The position numbers were made by a program, and so were the translations under genes. Below are positions 26,483 to 35,360 of a DNA stretch of 64,000 bases, in pieces. The stretch is from Serinicoccus kebangsaanensis (GTDB taxonomy: Bacteria; Actinomycetota; Actinomycetes; Actinomycetales; Dermatophilaceae). Every line of letters starts with the position of its first letter. Within the stretch, counting starts at the first letter, position 1. The stretch spans positions 124,001 to 188,000 of the forward strand of contig NZ_VSLG01000002.1 in NCBI RefSeq assembly GCF_008919445.1. The letters run 5' to 3'. The notes under the pieces were generated by a model. It did not search any database, had not been told where the DNA came from, and worked only from the letters and a program-made list of their open reading frames with translations.

Positions 26483-27484
26483 ATGACTGCAGCTCCCCAG
26501 ACACTCGGCTGGCCCGAGACCGGCCCGGACGAGACCTCTCCCTTCACTCGACGCCACACCTCTCCCCTGGGATGGCCGCACGCCGTCAGCGTCGCCGACG
26601 GCCCGCAGGACGACGGTGACGTTTCCCGTGAAACAACGGGACCGACAGAGGCTGTTTCACGGGAAACGTCGCCCTCCCGGCCATGGGAGGGGACACGCAT
26701 CATCGCCGTGTCCAACCAGAAGGGCGGGGTCGGCAAGACCACGACGGCGGTCAACCTGGCCGCCGCCATGGCCACCACCGGTCTGCGGGTCCTGGTGGTG
26801 GACATGGACCCGCAGGGCAATGCGAGCACCGCCCTCTCCATCCTGCACACCAGCGGAACCCCTGGCATCTACGACGTGCTCATCGAGGGCGTGCCGCTCG
26901 CCGACGTCGTCCAACCCTGCCCGCAGATCCCCACCCTCAGGTGCGCGCCAGCCACCATCGACCTCGCCGGTGCCGAGATCGAGCTGGTGCCGCTCGTGGC
27001 CCGCGAGAACAGGCTGCGCCGCGCCCTGGCCGCCTACCTGGAGCAGGACTCCCCGCACCAGCCGGTCGATCTCGTGGTCATCGACTGTCCGCCCAGCCTC
27101 GGCCTGCTCACCGTCAACGCCCTCGTGGCGGCTCGTGAGCTGTTGATCCCGATCCAGTGCGAGTACTACGCGCTCGAGGGACTGAGCCAGCTGCTCAAGA
27201 ACGTGGAGCTGATCCAGCAGCACCTCAACGCCGACCTGCACATCTCCACGATCCTGCTCACCATGTTCGACGGGCGTACCCGCCTCGCGTCCGACGTGGC
27301 CGACCAGGTCCGGGCCCACTTCGGGGACCGCGTGCTGCGCACCGCGATCCCCCGGTCGGTGCGGATCAGCGAGGCCCCGAGCCACGGCGAGACGGTCATC
27401 ACCTACGACCCCGGAAGTGCCGGGGCCTTGTCCTACGCCGATGCTGCCGCCGAGATGCGCACCACGAAGGAGCACCATGACTGA
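26483..27484 (+). CDS. parA: Chromosome-partitioning ATPase ParA
   Basis: The protein has 333 residues. It has a deviant Walker A ([19 protein letters not shown]), Walker A' ([13 protein letters not shown]) and Walker B ([10 protein letters not shown]). ParA moves ParB-bound origins to the cell poles and midcell. The first 70 residues are an unstructured extension; two stretches reading VSRET are simply the translation of parS-like sites embedded in the gene. ATG at 26483 is chosen; there is no strong Shine-Dalgarno, so leaderless or weak initiation is possible. The gene is on the plus strand, opposite to rsmG-rpmH, which differs from the usual co-directional actinobacterial order. Confidence 0.95.
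   Translation: MTAAPQTLGWPETGPDETSPFTRRHTSPLGWPHAVSVADGPQDDGDVSRETTGPTEAVSRETSPSRPWEGTRIIAVSNQKGGVGKTTTAVNLAAAMATTGLRVLVVDMDPQGNASTALSILHTSGTPGIYDVLIEGVPLADVVQPCPQIPTLRCAPATIDLAGAEIELVPLVARENRLRRALAAYLEQDSPHQPVDLVVIDCPPSLGLLTVNALVAARELLIPIQCEYYALEGLSQLLKNVELIQQHLNADLHISTILLTMFDGRTRLASDVADQVRAHFGDRVLRTAIPRSVRISEAPSHGETVITYDPGSAGALSYADAAAEMRTTKEHHD
26621..26634. promoter_or_regulatory. parS-like site 1 (inside parA)
   Basis: GTTTCCCGTGAAAC differs from the consensus GTTTCACGTGAAAC at one base. It is the reverse complement of sites 2 and 3. It is the presumed centromere-like loading site for ParB. Confidence 0.8.
26654..26667. promoter_or_regulatory. parS-like site 2 (inside parA)
   Basis: GTTTCACGGGAAAC has one mismatch to the parS consensus. 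It lies 19 bases after site 1 and in opposite orientation. Confidence 0.8.
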
Positions 27485-28532
27485 ACGACGACGCGGGCTG
27501 GGTCGAGGCCTCGGGGCGCTGATCCCCCAGGGCGGCGAGTCCGAGGCGGACCGTCCCAGGGATGTCTTCTTTCCCCGGGAGCAGGCGGCCCCCACGCCGG
27601 ATCAGGCCGCAGGTTTCACGGGAAACACCACGTCCGCGGCGCCAGGGCCACCGGACGAGGACTCGGTGGCGCCCGAGCCGGACACGACGTCGCTGGCACC
27701 CGTTCCTGGTGCGCAGTTCGCCGAGGTCCCGGTCCAGCAGATTCGTCCCAACCCCCGCCAGCCGCGGGAGGTCTTCGACGAGGACGAGCTCGCGGAGCTG
27801 GTCACGAGCATCCACGAGCTCGGCGTGCTGCAGCCCGTGGTGGTGCGGCCGGTGGAGGACGTCGACGAGGCAGGCTCCCCGTCCTTCGAGCTCGTCATGG
27901 GCGAGCGCCGTCTCCGGGCCGCGCAGGCCGCCGGGCTGGGCGCGATCCCGGCGATCGTCCGAGCCACGGGTGATGAGCACATGCTCCGCGACGCCCTGCT
28001 GGAGAACCTGCACCGGGCGCAGCTCAACCCGCTCGAGGAGGCCGCGGCATACCAGCAGCTGCTCGAGGACTTCGGCTGCACCCACGACGAGCTCGCCGGC
28101 CGGATCGGCCGCTCCCGACCTCAGATCAGCAACACCCTCAGGTTGCTCAAGCTGCCCCCGATGGTGCAGCGTCGCGTCGCCTCCGGCGTGCTCAGTGCGG
28201 GCCATGCCCGCGCGCTGCTCGGCCTGGCGGACGGCGCGGCCATGGAGCGGCTGGCCCAACGCATCGTCGCCGAGGGACTGTCCGTGCGCTCGGTCGAGGA
28301 GATCGTCACGGTCGGCGGCGACGATGCCCAGCCCCGCCGGCGCTCATCCCGCTCCGCACCGCCCCCGGAGCTGGCTCATGTCGCCGAGTCGCTGTCCGGC
28401 CGCCTGGACACGCGGGTGCAGGTCTCCATGGGTCGACGCAAGGGCAAGATGGTCATCGAGTTCGCCGGCCGGGAGGACCTGGACCGGATCCTCGCCCTGC
28501 TGGAGTCCGGCAGCTCCGCAGACCCGTCCTAG
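27477..28532 (+). CDS. parB: Chromosome-partitioning protein ParB
   Basis: The protein has 351 residues. It has the N-terminal ParA-interacting motif [14 protein letters not shown], a disordered linker, then the CTP-binding ParB/Srx core ([41 protein letters not shown]). A helix-turn-helix ([20 protein letters not shown]) and a C-terminal dimerisation domain follow. It loads at parS and spreads along DNA. ATG at 27477 overlaps the parA end by 8 bases and has AAGGAG upstream. A parS-like site lies in its linker-coding part. The TAG stop overlaps the convergent rsmG stop. Confidence 0.96.
   Translation: MTERRRGLGRGLGALIPQGGESEADRPRDVFFPREQAAPTPDQAAGFTGNTTSAAPGPPDEDSVAPEPDTTSLAPVPGAQFAEVPVQQIRPNPRQPREVFDEDELAELVTSIHELGVLQPVVVRPVEDVDEAGSPSFELVMGERRLRAAQAAGLGAIPAIVRATGDEHMLRDALLENLHRAQLNPLEEAAAYQQLLEDFGCTHDELAGRIGRSRPQISNTLRLLKLPPMVQRRVASGVLSAGHARALLGLADGAAMERLAQRIVAEGLSVRSVEEIVTVGGDDAQPRRRSSRSAPPPELAHVAESLSGRLDTRVQVSMGRRKGKMVIEFAGREDLDRILALLESGSSADPS
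27613..27626. promoter_or_regulatory. parS-like site 3 (inside parB)
   Basis: GTTTCACGGGAAAC is identical to site 2, placed in the linker-coding part of parB about 950 bases away. Confidence 0.8.
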
Positions 28533-29230
28533 CGTCGGCGCGGACGGCCCGACCGGCGTCGCCGACCGGAACGCGGCGTCGTCCGGTCGGCCGGTGGCCG
28601 GACGATCTCGACGACCCGCACCGGCCCGACGTCGGTGTCCTCGGCGAGCAGGTGCAACCGTGACTCCTCGACCCCGTGCCGCTGCAGCAGCGGACCGGCC
28701 TGCTGCAGCTCCTCCGCGGCGGCCTCACCCTTGAGGGCGAGCAACCGGCCACCCTCGGCGAGCAGCGGGAAGGACCACCGGACCAGCTTGTCCAGGGAGG
28801 CCACTGCGCGGGCCGTCACCACCGGGGCCGACAGCTCTCCTCGCACCTCCTCGGCGCGTGCCCGGACCACCCGCACCTGCGACAGCCCCAGCTCGGCCAC
28901 GGCGTGGTCCAGCCAGGTCGTGCGGCGCAGCAGCGGTTCGACCAGGTGCACGCGGAGGTCCGGGCGGACGATCGCGAGGACGATCCCCGGCAGTCCCGCA
29001 CCCGAGCCGATGTCGATCACCGGGGTCCCCTGGGGAAGCAGCTCGGTCAGGACCGCGCAGTTGAGCAGGTGCCGCTCCCACAGCCGGCCGGTCTCCCGCG
29101 GCCCGATCAGGCCGTGCTCGATGCCGGTGGTGGCGAGCAGCTCGGCGTAGGCCACCGCGACGTCGATCCGCGGCCCGAAGACGTCCTCGGCGAGCGTCGG
29201 GGGATCGGGGGCGTGCGCGGGGGGCGCCAT
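28529..29230 (-). CDS. rsmG: 16S rRNA 7-methylguanosine methyltransferase RsmG (GidB)
   Basis: The protein has 233 residues. This SAM-dependent methyltransferase modifies G527 of 16S rRNA. The Rossmann motif is [16 protein letters not shown], preceded by [15 protein letters not shown], which marks the family. The C-terminal 20 residues are an Arg-rich tail ([11 protein letters not shown]) beyond the usual end. ATG at 29230 is chosen; an earlier in-frame ATG at 29278 would overlap khpB by 44 bases. It converges on parB with overlapping stop codons. Confidence 0.94.
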   Translation of the reverse strand: MAPPAHAPDPPTLAEDVFGPRIDVAVAYAELLATTGIEHGLIGPRETGRLWERHLLNCAVLTELLPQGTPVIDIGSGAGLPGIVLAIVRPDLRVHLVEPLLRRTTWLDHAVAELGLSQVRVVRARAEEVRGELSAPVVTARAVASLDKLVRWSFPLLAEGGRLLALKGEAAAEELQQAGPLLQRHGVEESRLHLLAEDTDVGPVRVVEIVRPPADRTTPRSGRRRRSGRPRRR

Positions 29231-29234
29231 CGAG

Positions 29235-29828
29235 TCAGTCGGAGGGGAGCACGACGACGTAGCGCGAGGGCTCGACACCCTCGGACTCCGAGCGCAGGCC
29301 GGCTGCGAGCACCTCGTCGTGGACCACCTTGCGCTCGAACGCGCTCATCGGCTCCATCTCCTGGCGCCGGCCCGACTCCTTCACCGCCGAGATCGCGCCC
29401 TGGGCCTGGGTGACCAGCGCGCTGCGACGGTCTGCCCGGTAGCCGGCGACGTCCAGCATGAGACGGCTGCGCTCCCCGGTCTGGGCCTGCACGGCCAGCC
29501 GGGTCAGCTCCTGCAACGCCTCCAGGACCGACCCTCCGGGTCCGACCAGCCGGCGGGGTGCCGTCCCGTCCTCGGAGTCGACCAGGGCCACCGCCGCACG
29601 GTCGCCGTCGACGTCGACCTCCAGGTCGCCGTCCAGGTCCGCGATGTCCAGCAGCGTCTCCAGGAAGTCGGCGGCCACCTCCCCCTCCCGGACCAGGTCC
29701 TCGGACTCGACATCTGCGGTGCGGGCGCCGGTGTCCTCCGCCGCGGCGGGCTCCTCGGTCGATTCTGTGACCTGCGTCACATCCTGCGGGTCGTCGGTCG
29801 GTGCGTCGGTGTCGTGCGTCGTCGTCAT
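29235..29828 (-). CDS. khpB: KhpB/Jag RNA-binding protein
   Basis: The protein has 197 residues. The acidic N-terminus of about 60 residues is followed by a KH domain (core RRLVGPGGSVLEALQEL with the GxxG loop) and an R3H domain (FERKVVHDEVL). It binds RNA and is linked with cell-division or envelope regulation in Gram-positives. It sits between yidC and rsmG as in other Actinobacteria. ATG at 29828 follows the yidC stop by 37 bases. Confidence 0.93.
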   Translation of the reverse strand: MTTTHDTDAPTDDPQDVTQVTESTEEPAAAEDTGARTADVESEDLVREGEVAADFLETLLDIADLDGDLEVDVDGDRAAVALVDSEDGTAPRRLVGPGGSVLEALQELTRLAVQAQTGERSRLMLDVAGYRADRRSALVTQAQGAISAVKESGRRQEMEPMSAFERKVVHDEVLAAGLRSESEGVEPSRYVVVLPSD

Positions 29829-29865
29829 GGTGTTCTCCTCGGTCAGGTGCTGTGAGCTCGGGGGG

Positions 29866-30843
29866 TCAGCGCTTCTTGCTGCGCTTCTTGCTCTTCGGCT
29901 GGACGCGTTGGCCGGCGCCGCGCGCCTGGGTCTGGGCCTCGGCCGCCGCCTCCCGCTCCGCCATGAAGTTGGGGTTCTTCAGCTGGACGCCGGTGGCCAC
30001 CTTGCCCTTGCGCGCCATCCGGGCCTTGTACTTCTCCTCGGCCGGGGTGTTCGGCGCGGGCATGTTGCGGATGACGAAGAACTGCTGGCCCATGGTCCAG
30101 AAGTTGCTGACGGTCCAGTAGATGAGCAGGGCCACCGGGAAGTTGACCCCGGTCACCGCGAAGACGATCGGCAGGACGTAGATGAGGATCTGCTGCTGCC
30201 GCGCCATCGGGCTGTTCAGCGCCTCGGGCGACATGTTCTGCCGCATCAGCTGGTGGCTGGTGATGAACTGCGTGCCCGACATCACCAGGATGAGGATGAG
30301 CGAGAGGATCTTGGCCGAGAGGTCCTGGTCGTGCAGGAACGTGGACGTCAGCCCCGCGCCGAAGATCTCCGAGCCGGCCATCTTGGTCGCCAGCTCCCGG
30401 GTGAACAGTCCGAGCGGCTCGATCTCGCCGCGGCTGACGGTCTCGGCCGTGTTCAGCAGCCGGAAGAGGGCGAAGAAGAACGGCATCTGGATGAGGATCG
30501 GCAGGCAGGCGCCGAACGGGTTGGCCCCTGCCTCGCGGTACAGCCCGAAGGTCTCCTCCTGGAAGGCCTTCTGACTCGCCTGGTCTTTCTTGCCCTTGTA
30601 CTTCTTCTGGATCTTCATCAGCTCCGGTTGCACGATCTGCAACCGGCGCTGGCTCTTGATCTGCCTGATCATCAAGGGGGTCAGCAGGGCGCGAAGCGTC
30701 ACCACCAGGCCCACGATGGCCAGCACCCAGGTCCACCCGCTCGTGTCTGGGAGCCCGAGCCGGGTGAGCAGCCACTCGAAGCCCACCAGGATCGCGGAGT
30801 CGAACCAGATGAAGGGGAACAGGATGGTGTCGAAGAATCCCAT
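29866..30843 (-). CDS. yidC: Membrane protein insertase YidC
   Basis: The protein has 325 residues, the short Gram-positive (Oxa1) type. It inserts and folds membrane proteins with or without SecYEG. It has about five membrane helices. The conserved cytoplasmic hairpin includes QIVQPELMKIQKKYKGK, and FGACLPILIQMPFFFALF marks the second core helix. The long basic C-terminal tail (KSKKRSKKR at the end) probably contacts the ribosome. ATG at 30843 is used. It lies 7 bases after yidD. Confidence 0.96.
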   Translation of the reverse strand: MGFFDTILFPFIWFDSAILVGFEWLLTRLGLPDTSGWTWVLAIVGLVVTLRALLTPLMIRQIKSQRRLQIVQPELMKIQKKYKGKKDQASQKAFQEETFGLYREAGANPFGACLPILIQMPFFFALFRLLNTAETVSRGEIEPLGLFTRELATKMAGSEIFGAGLTSTFLHDQDLSAKILSLILILVMSGTQFITSHQLMRQNMSPEALNSPMARQQQILIYVLPIVFAVTGVNFPVALLIYWTVSNFWTMGQQFFVIRNMPAPNTPAEEKYKARMARKGKVATGVQLKNPNFMAEREAAAEAQTQARGAGQRVQPKSKKRSKKR

Positions 30844-30850
30844 GGAGTCC

Positions 30851-31228
30851 TCAGTCTCGGCGGTGGGCGGAGGCGCCGCGCACCGGGGTGGTCACAGGGC
30901 CGGGATGGTCCTCGGTCCGGTCAGGTCGGGCGTGCCAGGCACCGTCACGTCGGTCGGGCACGTGGTCGACTCCTCCGGCCGACCAGGGGTGGCAGCTGAG
31001 CACCCGTCGGGCGGTCAGCCATCCGCCACGGAACGGCCCGAAGCGCTCCAGTGCGGTGACACCGTACGCGGAGCAGGACGGGTAGTAGCGGCAGACGGGT
31101 CCGAGCAGGGGCGAGATCGTCCACTGGTAGCACCTGATCAGCCACACCAGAGGACGAGCGAGCAGGCTGCGCGGTTCCCCGTGCGCGACGCCGCCACGGT
31201 GCACGTCCCGGAGCTGGTCCCCGCTCAT
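30851..31228 (-). CDS. yidD: Membrane protein insertion efficiency factor YidD
   Basis: The protein has 125 residues. The family core ([20 protein letters not shown] followed by [15 protein letters not shown]) spans about residues 30-70 and includes the conserved Cys pair. The 45 residues after the core are a polar, His/Arg-rich tail without homology signs. It assists YidC. ATG at 31228 overlaps the rnpA stop by 4 bases (ATGA). Confidence 0.93.
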   Translation of the reverse strand: MSGDQLRDVHRGGVAHGEPRSLLARPLVWLIRCYQWTISPLLGPVCRYYPSCSAYGVTALERFGPFRGGWLTARRVLSCHPWSAGGVDHVPDRRDGAWHARPDRTEDHPGPVTTPVRGASAHRRD

Positions 31229-31617
31229 ACGCCCCGGGCCAGCACGCCGCGCACCCCGTCGTCCAACGCGCCTGCCAGCTGCTCAGAGGTCGCCGAGCCG
31301 GCTACCGGGAGGGCGCGGACCACCAGGTCCGTGCCGTCGGGGAGGTCTGCCAGGTGCCGGCGCACGAGGGCCCGGAGCCGCCGGGTCGTGCGATGCCGGA
31401 CCACCGAGTTGCCCACCGCTGCCGAGACGACGAAACCGACGCGGGGGCAGGACGGCGCCGACGCGGAGGTCTCCGCGTCGGGTCCGGTGCCGGGGAGCGA
31501 GGCGTGCACGACGAGAAGGCGGTTGCCCGCCCGACGTCGACGCCGGCCGTCACCCCGACCCCGGAGCACAGAGCGGAAGTCCTGGCCGGAGGTCAGCCGA
31601 TGACGGCGTGGGAGCAT
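31225..31617 (-). CDS. rnpA: Ribonuclease P protein component
   Basis: The protein has 130 residues, very basic. It is the protein subunit of RNase P, which trims tRNA 5' ends. It has [14 protein letters not shown] at the start, the RGR/GNR loop and the RNR-like motif [15 protein letters not shown]. It is preceded by rpmH (30-base gap) and coupled to yidD, the standard rpmH-rnpA-yidD-yidC order. Confidence 0.95.
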   Translation of the reverse strand: MLPRRHRLTSGQDFRSVLRGRGDGRRRRRAGNRLLVVHASLPGTGPDAETSASAPSCPRVGFVVSAAVGNSVVRHRTTRRLRALVRRHLADLPDGTDLVVRALPVAGSATSEQLAGALDDGVRGVLARGV

Positions 31618-31647
31618 CGCGGCAGCCGGGCGGCGGCGCCGGTCCGC

Positions 31648-31785
31648 TCAGGCCGACAGGCTGGAACGGCCCTTGCGGCGCCGCGCGTTGAGGATGCTGC
31701 GGCCGGCGCGCGTGCGCATCCGCAGACGGAACCCGTGCTTCTTGGCACGGCGACGGTTGTTCGGCTGGAAGGTGCGCTTGCTCAT
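31648..31785 (-). CDS. rpmH: 50S ribosomal protein L34
   Basis: The protein has 45 residues, starting [19 protein letters not shown] and ending in RSSLSA. It is a complete L34. ATG at 31785, stop TGA at 31648-31650. It is the first gene of the minus-strand unit running away from dnaA. Confidence 0.98.
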   Translation of the reverse strand: MSKRTFQPNNRRRAKKHGFRLRMRTRAGRSILNARRRKGRSSLSA

Positions 31786-32196
31786 CGATGCTCCGGTCGG
31801 GTGTGGAGGTCAGGTCCGGGGTGCCGGGTCGGCCGCCAACGGAAGCCCATCTCTGCGACACAGAGGTGATGGGCAGGCGAAAGCGGCCGAAAATCGGCCT
31901 GGTCCACGGTACGGGAGCGCATCGGCACCGGTCAAACCCGCGGCCCGGTGCACGGCAGGGAGACGGTGAACCCCGAATCATCCCGTATGCCCGACCCGCT
32001 CGCCGCGGACGACACGCCGACGGTCGCGAAATACTCGAGGCCGACACTTGCGGGTCTCGGGTCGCGCTTGTTAGCGTCGGCGCTTCCGGCACATGTCCAC
32101 CGTCTCGTCCACACCCTGTGGATAACTCTGTGGACAGCGTCCGTCACCGGCGTCGTACCCGATTTCCTGTCCGTCCGAGAGGGGCTGAGCCCAGCC
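31786..32196. other. rpmH-dnaA intergenic region with DnaA boxes
   Basis: This 411-bp divergent promoter region has no convincing gene. Near dnaA lie ATGTCCACC (32093-32101), TCGTCCACA (32105-32113), the perfect box TGTGGATAA (32117-32125) and TGTGGACAG (32129-32137). They form a compact cluster likely used for dnaA autoregulation. A small hairpin GGCCGA-AAA-TCGGCC lies at 31885-31899, in the probable rpmH leader or promoter. Confidence 0.75.
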
Positions 32197-33705
32197 ATGA
32201 CCCAGCCCTCCACCTCGGACGACCTCTGGCAACGGGTGGTCGCCGAGCTGGAGGCCGGGGGGCTGGGTGCTCGGGAGCGTGCCTTCCTGCAGCTCACCCA
32301 GATGGTCGGCCTGCTCGACACCACGGTCCTGCTGGCGGTGCCCTACCAGCACACCAAGGAGATCCTGGAGACGAGCCTGCGTCAGCCGATCGTCGACCAC
32401 CTCTCCCGCGAGCTGGACCGGGAGATCCGACTGGCCATCACCGTCGACGACGACCTGCGCCAGCAGGTGGAGGACGAGGCTCCCGACGACGGCGGGGCCG
32501 AGGACGACGCGCTGGCCCGGGAGTCCCTCACCCGTCCGGCGTCGCAGCCGAGCTCCTCGGACGGCTCCGAGACCGGGACGAAGGACCGCCCCGACCCCCA
32601 GGGCGCGTCGACGAACGGCATACCCCGTCCGGCCACCCCGGCCGGCCCGGCGGTGACGGGGGCGGCCGACGAGGCCCGGCTGAACCCGAAGTACACCTTC
32701 GACACCTTCGTCTCCGGACCCTCCAACCGGTTCGCGCACGCCGCCTCCCTCGCCGTCGCCGAGTCCCCGGCGCGCGCCTACAACCCGTTGTTCATCTACG
32801 GCGAGTCCGGGCTGGGCAAGACCCACCTGCTGCACGCCATCGGGCACTACGCCCGCAAGCTCTACCCCGGGGTGCGGGTGCGCTACGTGAACTCCGAGGA
32901 GTTCACCAACGACTTCATCAACTCGATCCGGGACGACAAGGCCGGGGCCTTCCAGCGCCGCTACCGCAACGTCGACTTCCTGCTGGTGGACGACATCCAG
33001 TTCCTGCAGGGCAAGGAGCAGACGGTCGAGGAGTTCTTCCACACCTTCAACACGCTGCACAACAGCGAGAAGCAGGTCGTGATCACCTCCGACCAGCCGC
33101 CGAAACGGTTGTCCGGCTTCGCCGAGCGCATGCGCAGCAGGTTCGAGTGGGGGCTGCTGACCGACGTGCAGCCGCCGGACCTGGAGACCCGCATCGCGAT
33201 CCTGCGCAAGAAGGCGGCGCAGGAGGGGATGCAGCTCCCCGCGGAGGTGCTCGAGCACATCGCCAGCCGGATCACCACGAACATCCGTGAGCTGGAGGGC
33301 GCCCTCATCCGGGTCACCGCCTTCGCCTCGCTGTCTTCCCAGCCGGCGGACACCGATCTCGCGGCGCACGTGCTCAAGGACATCGTGCCCGGGAGCGACA
33401 CCGCGCAGATCACCGTCTCGACGATCATCCGAGAGGTCGCGGACTACTTCCAGATCACGATCGACGAGCTGTGCGGCACCTCCCGCTCGCGCACCCTGGT
33501 CAACGCCCGCCAGGTCGCGATGTACCTCTGCCGGGAGCTCACCGACCTGTCCCTGCCCAAGATCGGCCAGGAGTTCGGCGGCCGCGACCACACGACGGTG
33601 ATGCACGCGGAGCGCAAGATCCGGAACCAGATCGGCGAGCGACGCGCCCTCTACGACCAGATCGCCGAGCTCACCGGAAGCATCCGCCGCGCGTCGCAGC
33701 GCTGA
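32197..33705 (+). CDS. dnaA: Chromosomal replication initiator DnaA
   Basis: The protein has 502 residues. Domain I covers about 1-85. The acidic/Ser-rich linker (domain II) covers about 90-155. The AAA+ domain has Walker A GESGLGKTHLLHA and Walker B FLLVDDIQFL. The C-terminal HTH carries the DnaA signature GGRDHTTVMHAERKI. It unwinds oriC and recruits the helicase. ATG at 32197 follows GAGAGGGGC; the upstream in-frame opening to 31948 covers the DnaA-box region and is not coding. It is flanked on both sides by DnaA boxes. Confidence 0.98.
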   Translation: MTQPSTSDDLWQRVVAELEAGGLGARERAFLQLTQMVGLLDTTVLLAVPYQHTKEILETSLRQPIVDHLSRELDREIRLAITVDDDLRQQVEDEAPDDGGAEDDALARESLTRPASQPSSSDGSETGTKDRPDPQGASTNGIPRPATPAGPAVTGAADEARLNPKYTFDTFVSGPSNRFAHAASLAVAESPARAYNPLFIYGESGLGKTHLLHAIGHYARKLYPGVRVRYVNSEEFTNDFINSIRDDKAGAFQRRYRNVDFLLVDDIQFLQGKEQTVEEFFHTFNTLHNSEKQVVITSDQPPKRLSGFAERMRSRFEWGLLTDVQPPDLETRIAILRKKAAQEGMQLPAEVLEHIASRITTNIRELEGALIRVTAFASLSSQPADTDLAAHVLKDIVPGSDTAQITVSTIIREVADYFQITIDELCGTSRSRTLVNARQVAMYLCRELTDLSLPKIGQEFGGRDHTTVMHAERKIRNQIGERRALYDQIAELTGSIRRASQR

Positions 33706-34187
33706 ACGCTCCGTCTCTCCTTGTCCACAGCTGTGGATAACCCTGTGCGTAGTGGCTCAGCGTTCACCTTCGTCACACCCGCCTCGTCCGCGCTGGTCCA
33801 CGCGCCCACCTCCCCCCGGTCCCGGAGCTGTGCACACGCTGGGGACAACATGCGGATCACCGCAGGTCAGCCTGGGGACGCGAGGTGTGCCGGGCGATCC
33901 CGGCTGGGGACCGGTCGGGGCCGTCCCCAGGTGACCGGTCCGGGTCCAGCAGGATGTCCACCCGGCACACACAGGGTGACGCCCGCCGGCGGACGCCGCC
34001 CGACCAGCCAGGACGCACCTGCGCAGGCCCGGTTGTCCACAGCATCCACAGCCCCGATGTCGATGACGAGTCCCTCTCCATCGACCGGTGCTCGTCCTGC
34101 GTCCCTGGGGACGTGTTGCAGCGCGCTCCGGACGGACGTGGCAGAGTTGCCTCGCAAGACCAACATGTCCGGAAGGTTCGAGGTGTC
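33706..34187. other. Probable oriC between dnaA and dnaN
   Basis: These 482 bp without a gene hold at least ten DnaA-box-like 9-mers. Two near-perfect boxes lie head to head at 33721-33740, forming TTGTCCACAG followed by CTGTGGATAA. Others are TGGGGACAA (33840), TGGGGACGC (33873), TGGGGACCG (33905), CCGTCCCCA (33921), ATGTCCACC (33954), TTGTCCACA (34033), GCATCCACA (34042) and TGGGGACGT (34106). Position and box density match actinobacterial origins. No obvious AT-rich unwinding element stands out by eye. Confidence 0.88.
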
Positions 34188-35321
34188 GTGAAGTTTCGTG
34201 TCGAGCGCGATGTGCTCTCCGAGGCGGTGGCCTGGGTCGTGCGTGGCCTGTCCAACCGTCCGCCCGTCCCGGTGCTCGCCGGTGTCCTGCTGACCGCGGA
34301 TCCGGAGGGGACGCTGACCTTCTCCGCCTACGACTACGAGGTCTCGGCCACCGTCACCGTCGAGGCGGAGGTCGCCGAGGGGGGCCAGGTGCTGGTGCTC
34401 GGCCGGCTGCTCGCGGACATCGCCCGCAACCTGCCGGCCAAGCCGGTCGAGGTCTCCACCGACGGCGCGAAGGTGTCCCTCACCTGCGGATCCAGCCGGT
34501 TCTCGCTCATCCAGATGCCGGTGGCCGACTACCCGCAGCTCCCGAACCAGTCGGAGACCAGCGGGTCGGTCCCCGGTGACGCGTTCACCCAGGCCGTCAC
34601 GCAGGTGTCCATCGCGGCCGACCGCGGCGACACGCTGCCGATCCTCACCGGGGTGCGCGTGGAGATCGACGGCGAGAAGATCACCATGCTGGCCACGGAC
34701 AGGTACCGCCTCGCCCAGCGAGAGCTGACCTGGTCCCCCGGGAGCACCGACGCCGAGCACGTCTGCCTCATCCCCGCGCGGACGCTGTCGGAGACCGCCA
34801 AGTCGCTGGGTGCCAGCGCCGCGGTGGACCTCTCGCTCGGCGAGGCCGGGCGCGGTGACGGCCTGGTCGGTTTCGAGGCGGGCCAGCGTCGGACGACGAC
34901 GCGTCTGCTGGACGGTGAGTACCCCAAGGTCACCTCGATCTTCCCGTCCTCGGTGGACTCCGTGGCCGTGGTGGACACCCAGGTGTTCATCGAGGCGGTG
35001 CGCCGCGTAGCCCTCGTGGCCGAGCGCAACACCCCGGTCCGGCTGCGGTTCTCGGAGGGGCAGCTGGCCATCGAGGCCGGCACGGGCGACGACGCCCAGG
35101 GCAGCGAGGCGATCGAGTCCACGCTGGAGGGGCCGGAGATCGAGATCGCCTTCAACCCGCAGTTCCTGCTCGACGGGCTGGGGGTGCTCGGCCAGCCCTA
35201 CACCCGGCTGTCGTTCACCCAGTCCTCCCGGCCCGCGGTCATCTCCGGGCAGGCCGAGCTCGACGGCGACGCCGACGACTCCTACCGCTACGTCCTGATG
35301 CCGGTGCGCTTCGCGGGCTGA
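34188..35321 (+). CDS. dnaN: DNA polymerase III sliding clamp (beta subunit)
   Basis: The protein has 377 residues, three tandem clamp domains, starting VKFRVERDVLSEAVAW and ending YRYVLMPVRFAG, the normal family termini. It tethers the replicase to DNA. GTG at 34188 is used, with GAGG a few bases upstream; the longer open frame upstream runs through oriC. Confidence 0.97.
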   Translation: MKFRVERDVLSEAVAWVVRGLSNRPPVPVLAGVLLTADPEGTLTFSAYDYEVSATVTVEAEVAEGGQVLVLGRLLADIARNLPAKPVEVSTDGAKVSLTCGSSRFSLIQMPVADYPQLPNQSETSGSVPGDAFTQAVTQVSIAADRGDTLPILTGVRVEIDGEKITMLATDRYRLAQRELTWSPGSTDAEHVCLIPARTLSETAKSLGASAAVDLSLGEAGRGDGLVGFEAGQRRTTTRLLDGEYPKVTSIFPSSVDSVAVVDTQVFIEAVRRVALVAERNTPVRLRFSEGQLAIEAGTGDDAQGSEAIESTLEGPEIEIAFNPQFLLDGLGVLGQPYTRLSFTQSSRPAVISGQAELDGDADDSYRYVLMPVRFAG

Positions 35322-35360
35322 GGATGCGCACCTGACCACCTCTCGACAAAGGAGCAGCAC

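Noticed and set aside
28529-29278. Longer rsmG start at 29278
   Set aside because: It would overlap khpB by 44 bases; the shorter start at 29230 keeps the conserved domain complete.
31948-32196. N-terminal extension of dnaA to an upstream in-frame start
   Set aside because: It would cover the DnaA boxes; the normal DnaA start and ribosome-binding sequence are at 32197.
33885-34187. N-terminal extension of dnaN through oriC
   Set aside because: The family start is at 34188, and the extension is rich in DnaA boxes.
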